A program made the position numbers and the translations under genes. Under the pieces are notes generated by a model that had not been told where the DNA came from, did not search any database, and was given only the letters and a program-made list of their open reading frames with translations. Source: Minisyncoccota bacterium (lineage in GTDB: Bacteria > Patescibacteriota > Minisyncoccia > Phycocordibacterales > UBA5272). From it: 46,970 nucleotides of DNA. The DNA lies in contig JAGOQU010000006.1 in NCBI GenBank assembly GCA_018063165.1, positions 1-46,970 on the forward strand, in the 5' to 3' direction. Of the stretch, positions 9,001 to 15,610 are shown one piece after another; position 1 is the first letter of the stretch; every line of letters begins with the position of its first letter.

Positions 9001-11375
9001 CTTCATCAATATTTACAATACTCGCAAATGGAAATATCGGTGCAGGTTTACATAATCCAACTAATTTATTTGATGTAAATGGAGTACTTGGTATCAAGCA
9101 ACCAGGAGGAACTTCTGGTGTTAATGAACTGACTATTTCTCATAATGGACATCAAGCTGAATTTATTAATTCTGATCTTGCTTCGTCGACAACTAAAGAA
9201 AACTTTGTTTTTACAGGTCCAAGAACCGGAGGAGGAACTGTTCGTATGGGATTTGATTCTGCTGGTCAAATCTTTTCTGATTATAGCTCTATTCGATTTA
9301 ACACAAGTGCAGGTCAGGTGGCTGCGGTTGTAAATGGAGGATGGGAAACAAGAGATTCTTATCAGTTCTTGTGGTCATCAGATCCAAATCCTGCAGGTCC
9401 TGCTGATGCAGGTCTCGGAAGATTCGCTACTAGTACAGTCAAGGTAACCAATGGCTCAGTAGGTTGGGGGAATCTCATTGCTGGAAATATAGGAATAGGA
9501 ACAACAACATCCTTAGCTACTCTAACAGTTGTAGGCACTTCAACTAAGGACAGTATATTTACTGTTGCTTCATCAACAGGTGAGTCACTTTTTTCTATTC
9601 TTTCAAATGAAAACATAGGAGTAGGAACATCCACTCCTCTTGCTAGAGTAGGAATCGCTGGAAAAAAATATGGAGAAACATTATTAGATCTTAGTACAAC
9701 CTTCGGAGGAACTATTGGTTTAAATATTTCACCAACTGGTATAGGTGTTCTTACTAGAGGTATCAATGTTAACGCTTCTAGTGTCGGTATTTATTCTACC
9801 GCTTCAGATACAAATGGAACAGGTATATATGGTGGTGGATATGGATTATCTGCAATAGGTGTCAAAGGATCTACTGGTGGAGGTGGTGTTGGTGTATTTG
9901 CGAAAGCAGATTCTATTGGTGGATATGCCATAAAAGCAGATGGAACTACTGGTGCTGACATTATGCTTTTACAGTCAGAAGGTATTGATAAATTTATAAT
10001 AATGAATAACGGAAATGTTGGTATAGGAACTTCAACACCTCAATATTTATTAGATGTTAATGGTGATACGAGAATCAAAGGTGAGCTTAAAATTTCTTCA
10101 ACATTAAATAATTTTACTGGTGGAATTGGTGTTGATGGAACTGGAACACTTTTACTTAATAGTACAAACGTTGCTGGAGTAAATGTATATGGTAAATTAG
10201 CACCTTCAATTAATAATTGGGAACTGGGAGATGCAACACGTAGATGGGACGGATATTTTACAAATATTAATAGTTCTGCTACTTCAACATTTTTTGGAAA
10301 TGTTGGTATAGGAACAATATCTCCTTCTTCAAAACTTACCATATACAGCACAACAACAAGTTCTGATATAGATATACTACAAATACTTTCAGATGTTGGA
10401 GGTGCTGGAAATCCAATTTTTAGAATTGATTCTGATGGTGATATATTCACAGATGGTGGTACCACAATTGGTAATCCGGCTGACGTTGCAGAGAATTACT
10501 CAAGTATAGAGATAATATCTCCAGGTACAATAGTCACACTCGCAACAACAACAGTAGAATGGAATCTTGCAGAAAATAACTATAGTTCTACTACATACAA
10601 CATATCACAAGTACGTATTGCTCATCCAGAAGACAAAGCTTTTGGAATAGTATCTACTAGACCAGGTATATTACTTGGTGGCAATACTGCTAGCGGAACA
10701 CCTATAGCTTTGTCTGGGCGTGTACCTGTACGAGTGACAAATGAAAATGGAAAAGTGAAGCGTGGTGACTACATAACACTTTCAAAAACTATGCCAGGTT
10801 ATGCAATGAAAATGCTAGAACACGGAAGATCGATCGGTAGATCATTATCTGATATGGAAACAACAAGTGAAGCAACGGGAACAATAATTGTTTTTATTGA
10901 TAATTCTTATAATTTTATATCTGTTACAAAAACAGAAGACTTAGAACCGTTTATACATCCTTCTGCGACACTAACACAAATCGAAACAATAATAACAGAA
11001 GCCTTATCTAATGGAACAGAAGTGCTATCTTCACTTTTAGTCACCAAAGTATCAGCTATAGTTGCATATATAGATACATTATTTGTAAAAAATATACACG
11101 CAGAAAAAATAGATGCAACAATGTTTTGTATCGGTGAAGAAGGAAATAAGACATGTCTGACAAAAGAAAAAATTGATCAGCTTCTTTTGTTACAATCAGT
11201 ACAAAATGTTTCAGCAAGTACAAATAACGTAACAGATACGAATGTTTCATCAACCACAGAAAATGTAAATAATACAAGTAATATACCTACAGAAATACCA
11301 GAGGCAGCAACATATACAATTCAAAATGAAACAAGTAGTAGCACAGAAATAACATCAACAACAACTATACAATAA
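3045..11375 (+). CDS. Giant membrane-anchored repeat protein with collagen-like segment and Peptidase_G2-like domain
   Basis: 2776 residues from the first ATG; the same frame is open back to 2766, so the true N-terminus is probably the HTH ORF. A hydrophobic segment (about residues 3-19, FMSSILIISTFF) would be the membrane anchor. A collagen-like Gly-X-Y run of seven triplets (GPK GET GER GAI GPI GPT) is at about 146-166. Most of the protein is a long array of tail-fibre-like units whose signature is NVGIGTTTP followed by LxIASSTxNGT and FNVLANG. Near 2479-2620 a conserved segment (DVAENY..., GIVSTRPG, GRVPVRV, GDYIT) resembles the phage appendage autocleavage domain Peptidase_G2. A cysteine pair and a Ser/Thr-rich tail end the protein. 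Probably a trimeric surface adhesin; function is inference. Antisense ORFs inside it are shadows. Confidence 0.85.
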   Translation: MAGVAFMSSILIISTFFIETYDVASYATFSNSASADTSERLNTNSILTTISMKVYCGVNYFFTSPETWKCKTLTPPNTTVTVATTTQTTQAVALPIVATTSQQVLKEIVKYTPQVVAKNVTVKQINQPDQGKNNITYVTKYIPVPGPKGETGERGAIGPIGPTGSFSYVPVLSVATNNNGGTFSNQNLSSTILTNTILNGLSTFTGSLNSQDISATSLITSGSTTLATTTVTSLTTNSLESLLSSSTEIIATNVSVINSTTTNAFFSNLFGAGLNSCNTVGDKLIWNNGTFSCGVDAGAGGGITNLNGSIIAGQTFTTTSTSGLNLSITTATTTGVHTFAIGLASGYFIPNTASTTDWNNFFNTPTNYLTGGQNIILSGTSTIAVNPNSVFTSIGIGTTTPSLLFSIASSTGASIFGVTNDGILSLSNPVSGSKFSLNDNGSGVLVTKKNGVEIAGLNLEGFRVPVDLSIGWTQNSAATIAMDTAFSRLSANKIGIGNGTPGDFSGTLITSTLGIGTSTSGSAFTLASGQMSLQLGTAEAPTITPIGNASSGIFWTSPTNLSVSVDGAERFRVGSGGAIASTGGYAIGLSVSGADAWLNRISKGVFAIGSRGLGYDSTSDKNGTLIAGQISLGTTTPFAQFSIQGTYGSTTPLFSVASTTSSSFATSSLFTILANGNVGVGTSTPLSTLSVVGGTSDPFNVYTTSSSSVFHVANNGLVSIGTSADVTNKGEMLRFNIGSSGGSTGYLSFNRAHNTNASYQFGFNDGDGFGLKQVGDSAPFLKVSSTGTLNSNKLVSFGSSNGVVDSSVTIYNGFTGGTPTHLSLSNLETPAFSNTKIAFQSWYSPDTLAYETASIVGIKYTSSNFLPQYGLAFNIANNSTSTTEAMRISSNGNVGIGTTEPDSILSIASSTANGTSNLFSIASSSSIFNVLANGNVGIGIINPTTQLDLSGSMKIAGQATINGASGGIFGLTFNNGLSNYNINAPGYSIIGGVSFDASGLGNDIGNVRKISFTNGYIDASSGSNPSTVAGSYRFSILNNSGWTPALQVQGIASQNANLFQIDPYESSNGKYFNVSSSGNVGIGSTSPSSLLSVIASSTNYLSPFISFNSTTSPIFNILANGNIGIGTLLPQTPLHIYGDGSNGITLETVGGSMKLSNQGGGLFKIQSGVNGGLSLGSSGDTELYRYAPSTLKTTGDFIVDDRMSIGTNTLSSMISITGTSTRDLMSVTSSSSLPVFNILADGNIGIGTNNPEQKLSVIGNVAFTGGLGIGTSSPLSALNIYANQDDGIRLDDKTNNRTSYITNTAYGLGINSAGNGLQLLTGGQIRLTINDSGNIGIGTTTPENALEVIGNIGLTGSNGITFADGTNNPLSLYKLTTNTMTFNSRVYSNFVGTLVAPTFAYNSGSAGNGIYFPNNGSDLGVITNSTERLRIDMNGNVGIGTSTPISSLHLVAQNNSTPLMVASSSGKSMFSVGRDGTVLVGTDYANYPEVFHYGNGFLLAQGDIGFIGNGTHHLTNASTGNIGIQLFNGSQNIVPLTASYSGQNGLIGINNNHPNFSLDIKGTSTTSPFNVASSTGDSLFTILANGKIGVGTNNPLAFIHIEKNKNAINNMYITNSATGTSAYSQIVLGENPANAQSLTFTYANTGNGAWSSNTGVIEAGVNTTGGLVLSTTGNSPVKIYTNNTERVRVTSAGNIGIGTIAPTSLLTIASSTANGTSTLFSVATSSSVFNVLANGNIGIGITNPGSKLDIFGSLFVTGGGDIYAGGGNIQIAGGYTFRNLNDDLRLATQASKDIIFSTSASSEKMRIKDSGNVGIGTTTPNSILSIASSTANDTTNLFSIATSSSIFNVLANGNVGIGTSSPQTKLHVWGNNDGHNLARFGASSIYLDIHDNAGYGNPGIKTSTGVLDLSYVTIGGMGGTASPSLKVKSQIAGTLIQSWLDFSNNTLGVFTSSGNFGIGTTTPLSLLSLASSTANGTSTLFSVATSSSIFTILANGNIGAGLHNPTNLFDVNGVLGIKQPGGTSGVNELTISHNGHQAEFINSDLASSTTKENFVFTGPRTGGGTVRMGFDSAGQIFSDYSSIRFNTSAGQVAAVVNGGWETRDSYQFLWSSDPNPAGPADAGLGRFATSTVKVTNGSVGWGNLIAGNIGIGTTTSLATLTVVGTSTKDSIFTVASSTGESLFSILSNENIGVGTSTPLARVGIAGKKYGETLLDLSTTFGGTIGLNISPTGIGVLTRGINVNASSVGIYSTASDTNGTGIYGGGYGLSAIGVKGSTGGGGVGVFAKADSIGGYAIKADGTTGADIMLLQSEGIDKFIIMNNGNVGIGTSTPQYLLDVNGDTRIKGELKISSTLNNFTGGIGVDGTGTLLLNSTNVAGVNVYGKLAPSINNWELGDATRRWDGYFTNINSSATSTFFGNVGIGTISPSSKLTIYSTTTSSDIDILQILSDVGGAGNPIFRIDSDGDIFTDGGTTIGNPADVAENYSSIEIISPGTIVTLATTTVEWNLAENNYSSTTYNISQVRIAHPEDKAFGIVSTRPGILLGGNTASGTPIALSGRVPVRVTNENGKVKRGDYITLSKTMPGYAMKMLEHGRSIGRSLSDMETTSEATGTIIVFIDNSYNFISVTKTEDLEPFIHPSATLTQIETIITEALSNGTEVLSSLLVTKVSAIVAYIDTLFVKNIHAEKIDATMFCIGEEGNKTCLTKEKIDQLLLLQSVQNVSASTNNVTDTNVSSTTENVNNTSNIPTEIPEAATYTIQNETSSSTEITSTTTIQ
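8167..8232 (+). repeat. Intragenic near-identical repeat, copy 1
   Basis: About 66 nt encoding the ASSTANGTSTLFSVATSSS unit. It matches 8950-9015 with only about three mismatches, whereas other copies of the same peptide unit in this gene (for example near 5762 and 8515) use different codons. This points to a recent duplication or gene conversion of this block. Confidence 0.75.
8950..9015 (+). repeat. Intragenic near-identical repeat, copy 2
   Basis: Second copy of the unit at 8167-8232, 783 nt (261 codons) downstream in the same frame. Recombination between the two would delete or add 261 residues without breaking the frame. Confidence 0.75.
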
Positions 11376-11399
11376 TACTTATGCAAAATAAGTATAAAA

Positions 11400-12287
11400 A
11401 TGTTAAAATTATACACACTATATATGAATTTACCAACAAACACACAACAGATTATTATTATTTATCATGGTTTTTGTACAGATGGGTTTGGTGCTGCATA
11501 TGCTGCATGGAAAAAATTCGGAAATAACGCAACATATATAGCTAGAAGTAGAGAAGATGAACCTTTTCCTATAGGATACTTATCAGATAAAGAAGTATAT
11601 GTTGTAGATTATTCATTTTCACGTGAAGAAATGATACGCTATCAAAAAGAGGCTACAGTGTTTATGGTGATCGATCACCATATTAGTTCTAAATCAGATG
11701 TGGAATCTTTAGATAGATATATTTTTGATAATAATCATTCTGGTGCATATTTAGCATGGCAATATTTTCATAAAGAACAAGAAATTCCTACGCTTATACG
11801 TTATATTTCTGATGCTGATACATGGTCACACTCATTACCTGACTGGAAGGAAATAGAGAGTTTTATTTATAGTAATGGGGAAGAACATTTTTCTTTTCAA
11901 CATTTTGAACATCTAGAAGAAACACTTGATTCTGAAGAAGGTTACACAAGGGCAAAAGAAATAGGTGCTTTACTCGATGGTTCTCATACAGCAAAAGTAA
12001 ATATGTATGTGGACCTTGCAGAATTAGTTATGTTTGAAGGATATGAAATATATGCAGTTAATGCTCCAAGAGAAGTGAGGAGTGAACTAGGTCATGTTTT
12101 GGCACAAAAAACAAATTCCTTTGCACTTATTTTTAATTATGAAAAAGGTAACTGGAAATGTAGTCTTCGCAGTGTTAAAGATTTTGATGTTAGTGTAATT
12201 GCGACTAAATATGGAGGAGGTGGACATAAAAATGCATCAGCATTTATGATACCTACAGATTTCCCTCTTAGATCATTTTTAAAATAG
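11400..12287 (+). CDS. DHH family phosphoesterase
   Basis: A 295-residue protein with the motifs of the DHH/DHHA1 superfamily (manganese-dependent phosphoesterases including RecJ, NrnA and cyclic-dinucleotide hydrolases). The first metal motif is HGFCTDGFGAA (about 22-32), followed by VVDYS, then the name-giving VIDHH (about 90-94), and the C-terminal DHHA1 glycine-rich loop YGGGGHKNASAF. Length is typical of short DHH-DHHA1 proteins acting on short oligonucleotides or phosphoesters; the substrate cannot be read off. The ATG at 11424 (MNLPTNTQQI...) may be the true start, since family similarity begins after it. The gene follows the giant ORF by 24 nt, with only a weak hairpin (ACTTAT/ATAAGT) between, so read-through is possible. 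Confidence 0.88.
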   Translation: MLKLYTLYMNLPTNTQQIIIIYHGFCTDGFGAAYAAWKKFGNNATYIARSREDEPFPIGYLSDKEVYVVDYSFSREEMIRYQKEATVFMVIDHHISSKSDVESLDRYIFDNNHSGAYLAWQYFHKEQEIPTLIRYISDADTWSHSLPDWKEIESFIYSNGEEHFSFQHFEHLEETLDSEEGYTRAKEIGALLDGSHTAKVNMYVDLAELVMFEGYEIYAVNAPREVRSELGHVLAQKTNSFALIFNYEKGNWKCSLRSVKDFDVSVIATKYGGGGHKNASAFMIPTDFPLRSFLK

Positions 12288-12305
12288 TCTAATAATACAT
12301 TCAAC

Positions 12306-12965
12306 CTACTGACTTAATTCAACTAAAGTACTTTCCGTTATAGAAAAAGATCTGGAAATTTCTTTAATGACTACTTGTTTATTTTGTTTTTCCTTCTCTG
12401 TATACGTAACAAAAATAGCATTATTTTTAAATTCTGTTGAGATAGGGGTTATGTTTTCTCCTAAAAGAACACCGTTGGTTCCTCTATAGTCACCATCTTT
12501 ACTTAAAGCAACTACTAGATAATAAAGCACTTCTGAAGATGATGTTGAGGAAGCTGTAAGAATAAAAGCTGAATCTTCTTTCGTGTTACCATCTAAATCA
12601 AGACGTAATTCCTTTCCAAAATATAAAAAAGCATAGTCAGTATCTAAGAATTCTCCGTCTTTTAGATATATCTCTTTACCTTCTATTGTATATGAAGTAT
12701 TTTTTGGATTCATGTGTACTTCAGTAAGCATAGGAACTTCTTTTTGCGTGTCTTCTTTTATCTGTTCTCCATTAACAAACACTTTTCCAGGTATTTTACA
12801 TTCTTCCGGATATTTTTCTAAAATAGGGTAGCCAGCTTCTACACATTCTTTAAATGTAGTTATAGACTCGTACTCCTTTTCTACATGAGAGAAAAAAGTA
12901 TACAACATACCAATTGCAATCAACAGACTTACATATATAACAAGAGTTTTTGTGCTTCTAAACAT
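12306..12965 (-). CDS. Membrane-anchored extracytoplasmic protein, unknown function
   Basis: A 219-residue protein with one N-terminal membrane segment (about 8-26, LVIYVSLLIAIGMLYTFF) and the rest outside the membrane. Residues about 36-66 carry a small two-cysteine motif (FKECVEAGYPILEKYPEECK) common in bacterial secreted proteins as C-x-x-AGxP-x-x-E-x-YP-x-x-C. The remainder looks like a beta-rich domain with a repeated LDLDGNTKEDSAFIL-type segment. No enzyme motif is visible. It is the last gene of the minus-strand cluster, 50 nt after the histidine kinase. A -10-like TAGTAT sits 15 nt before its ATG, so it may also have its own promoter. Confidence 0.75.
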   Translation of the reverse strand: MFRSTKTLVIYVSLLIAIGMLYTFFSHVEKEYESITTFKECVEAGYPILEKYPEECKIPGKVFVNGEQIKEDTQKEVPMLTEVHMNPKNTSYTIEGKEIYLKDGEFLDTDYAFLYFGKELRLDLDGNTKEDSAFILTASSTSSSEVLYYLVVALSKDGDYRGTNGVLLGENITPISTEFKNNAIFVTYTEKEKQNKQVVIKEISRSFSITESTLVELSQ

Positions 12966-13015
12966 AATAATACTTTTATGATACTACAAGTAACTAAAAT
13001 ATACCAAGATCATTT

Positions 13016-14824
13016 CTAGGAGTTCTGTGAAGAAATTTCTTGAGCAATAGGAAACGTAACTGTAAAGGTGGTTCCAACACCTAATTGCGATGTCACCGAA
13101 AGTGTTCCTCCCATTTTCTCAACCAATTCTTTAGTAATAAAAAGTCCAAGTCCAGTACCTTCGATAGATGTTTTTTTAACATCATTTGCTCTAAAGAATT
13201 TTTGGAATAAATGTTTTTGATCTTCCTCTGACATACCTCTTCCATTATCTGCTATAGACGTTGATATCACTCTATCTTGTATTTCATGCGTTACAGTTAT
13301 TGTTCCATTGTCATTACCATATTTAACAGCATTGGAAGCAAAATTCATAACTATTTCTTTAAAACTACCAGCATTAACTAACGCCAAAGGAATAGAAGCA
13401 TTTGTATTATACGAAATAGTCATATTTCTTTGTATTGCAAGTGGCCGTATTTCGTCTAAAATAGCAGAAACTTCATCTACTATAGATACAGGGGAGACAG
13501 CTATTTCTAATTTTCCAGCTTCAGATTTTGCAACTTTAAGAAGATCATTAACCAAAGCCACAAGTCTGTCATTAGAACGTTTAACAGGTAAGAGGAGATG
13601 TTCCATCTCTTTTGATACAGGACCACCACCACCGTCAAAAACAAGCTCTAGGTAGCCTTTTATGGCAGTAACCGGCGCACGTAGCTCATGTGCTGCAACA
13701 TATACGAATTCATTCTTCAATTCTTCTAAACGTTTAAGACCTAATGCCATAGTATTAAATGATTCACCAAGTTCTTCAAGTTCATTATCTGTTCTAATAG
13801 AAACCTCTTTATCAAAAATACCTTTTTCTATATCTTGTGTTGCTTCCATTAAACGTTTAATAGGTAAAACTAATTTTTGAGCAACAAAAAGAGCTAACAA
13901 AAAAACAATAATAATACTGACAGCCATTGTAATCAAAACTGTATTTCTAAAATCTTCAACAAGAATATCAGATTCTACCGTTGGCCACTCTACCATAAGC
14001 ACCCATGAAATATCAGGAATACGTACACCTGATCCTGTTACAGAACTTTGAGAGAAAAGACTCATATACCTATCTTCTTCTCTCTGGCCATTTTTATTTT
14101 CCCCAGACAAAATATTTTTAAATCGTACCCAAGAAGAGAAATTAGTTCTTCCTTTTGTTGATGCATGCTTAGAACCAACGTGTGTACCTTCGGTATCAAA
14201 AAGAAGTACATAGCCTTTACTACCAATAGTAACTTTTTCTAACGATGTTATAAGAGGTAGCAAGCTCACTTCAGCTATAACAACCTGAAACACTTTTCCA
14301 TTTAGAATAAGAGGCGTAGCTACGGTTACTGTTTGACCATGAAGCGTATTATGTACACTACTCATTACAATAGAACCTTTTTTTGCTTCTTTAAAAAGAG
14401 GTAATTCTTCGTAATGAAGCATAACACTTGCGTCTTTATTTATTTTTGAAAATTTAGCTGACTCTTTGCCACTAGGATCAACAAAACTTACTTCTAGAAT
14501 AGCTTGATTACTTTCTGCAAATTTTTTTGCATACATGTCTTGCCACGATACTGTTTCAGTAGTAAGTTTTTCTTCACTTAATGTATCAAAATTAGTTGAA
14601 AGTGTTTCAAAAATTGATGTAAAAAAAGATGTTGTCAATTCTGTAGTACTTACTAAAGTTTGTCGTTCAAGTTCTGAAACATTTTTTTTATGAGATGTAC
14701 TAATGTTAAGCAAAGACACGGTTCCCAAAATTAATATAGGAATACAAGAAATAAGAATAAAAAGCAAAATAAAAGTATCTCGCAATTGTCCTTTCTTTGT
14801 CTTTTTTTCTAGGTTTTGTTCCAT
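13016..14824 (-). CDS. Membrane sensor histidine kinase (Cache-HAMP-HisKA-HATPase)
   Basis: A 602-residue sensor kinase. TM1 spans about residues 16-38 and TM2 about 290-312 (VLITMAVSIIIVFLLALFVA), enclosing a roughly 250-residue extracytoplasmic domain of double-Cache type. HAMP follows (PIKRLMEATQDIEKG). The phosphoacceptor is His in AHELRAPVTAIKGY at about 379; the N box is NFASNAVKYG (about 498), G1 is DNGRGM and G2 GTGLGLF, so the kinase looks catalytically complete. No response regulator lies in the window, so it is an orphan here. It is 9 nt downstream of the metalloprotease gene and probably cotranscribed with it; sensing the envelope or an attachment cue is inference. Confidence 0.93.
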   Translation of the reverse strand: MEQNLEKKTKKGQLRDTFILLFILISCIPILILGTVSLLNISTSHKKNVSELERQTLVSTTELTTSFFTSIFETLSTNFDTLSEEKLTTETVSWQDMYAKKFAESNQAILEVSFVDPSGKESAKFSKINKDASVMLHYEELPLFKEAKKGSIVMSSVHNTLHGQTVTVATPLILNGKVFQVVIAEVSLLPLITSLEKVTIGSKGYVLLFDTEGTHVGSKHASTKGRTNFSSWVRFKNILSGENKNGQREEDRYMSLFSQSSVTGSGVRIPDISWVLMVEWPTVESDILVEDFRNTVLITMAVSIIIVFLLALFVAQKLVLPIKRLMEATQDIEKGIFDKEVSIRTDNELEELGESFNTMALGLKRLEELKNEFVYVAAHELRAPVTAIKGYLELVFDGGGGPVSKEMEHLLLPVKRSNDRLVALVNDLLKVAKSEAGKLEIAVSPVSIVDEVSAILDEIRPLAIQRNMTISYNTNASIPLALVNAGSFKEIVMNFASNAVKYGNDNGTITVTHEIQDRVISTSIADNGRGMSEEDQKHLFQKFFRANDVKKTSIEGTGLGLFITKELVEKMGGTLSVTSQLGVGTTFTVTFPIAQEISSQNS

Positions 14825-14833
14825 ACAATAATA

Positions 14834-15607
14834 TTAAATACCCATATTTTTTAAAGTATCTGTGTCTAAGTATGTTGAAGTAAGAGGTATATTAACTTGA
14901 CCCATAATGTCTTTTTTTGTAACTAAACTTGTTTTACTTTGACTTTTATCTTCATGAACAATAATAGAAGATTGATAATTATCAGGTATACCTAACGTAT
15001 GATAAAACTCATGAGCTAGAAATGTTGAACCCGTGTTTACATATTCTTTATCAGTAAGATACTTTCTTGAAATAAGAGCAAAATCACCATTACCCGCAGC
15101 ACCATTTCCTTCAAAAACAACCATAAATACATTACGAATATCGTTTTGTTTTTCGTTATTTTTTTCAATATACAAGTCTCCTCCTTTAGTTAAAACTCTT
15201 TTTGTTATTTCTTCTTTAATAGGAATAAGTGCATCATGATCTTCATATGAGCCTAATATGCCTTCATATTCCACCTTATCTTTTTCTCCTATAACGTATG
15301 AAGGTGAGAAGGTATATGTAATTTCTGAAGTGTTTTGAAACTGAAGAGTATGAAAAGTAATAAGATTTTTAAGGTGATTTTCTACATACTCTTTCCAATC
15401 CGAAATCTCATACTCTTTAACATCCTTAGGAATAAAATAAAAAACTGTAACATGAATTTTTTTAATTGATACATTTTTATTATTGTACATGTAAGGAGAC
15501 AGTTCTGTAAGTTCTGGTAGTGGTTTGGTTTTAGAAACACCGACAAAAAGACTTAGAACTACAAGCGATGCACACAAGAAAATAAATATACCAATAAGAT
15601 TTTTCAT
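14834..15607 (-). CDS. Membrane-anchored metzincin-like zinc metalloprotease
   Basis: A 257-residue protein with an N-terminal membrane anchor (about 3-22, LIGIFIFLCASLVVLSLFVG). The zinc-binding motif is HEFYHTLGIPD (about 198-208): HExxHxxGxx with Asp as the third-ligand candidate, as in snapalysin-type metzincins. A Met-turn candidate KDIMG follows about 30 residues later. Metzincins are endopeptidases; the target is unknown. Only 3 nt separate it from the upstream giant FN3 gene and 9 nt from the histidine kinase, so these three are surely one transcription unit. Processing of the cell's own surface proteins or of a partner cell is inference. Confidence 0.8.
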   Translation of the reverse strand: MKNLIGIFIFLCASLVVLSLFVGVSKTKPLPELTELSPYMYNNKNVSIKKIHVTVFYFIPKDVKEYEISDWKEYVENHLKNLITFHTLQFQNTSEITYTFSPSYVIGEKDKVEYEGILGSYEDHDALIPIKEEITKRVLTKGGDLYIEKNNEKQNDIRNVFMVVFEGNGAAGNGDFALISRKYLTDKEYVNTGSTFLAHEFYHTLGIPDNYQSSIIVHEDKSQSKTSLVTKKDIMGQVNIPLTSTYLDTDTLKNMGI

Positions 15608-15610
15608 GAA

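Noticed and set aside
3195-10465. Many minus-strand ORFs of 60-157 codons inside the first giant gene
   Set aside because: They are antisense shadows of the repeat array; their Ile/Pro-rich peptides (VPIPIFPLA and similar) are mirror translations of the repeated GIGT units.
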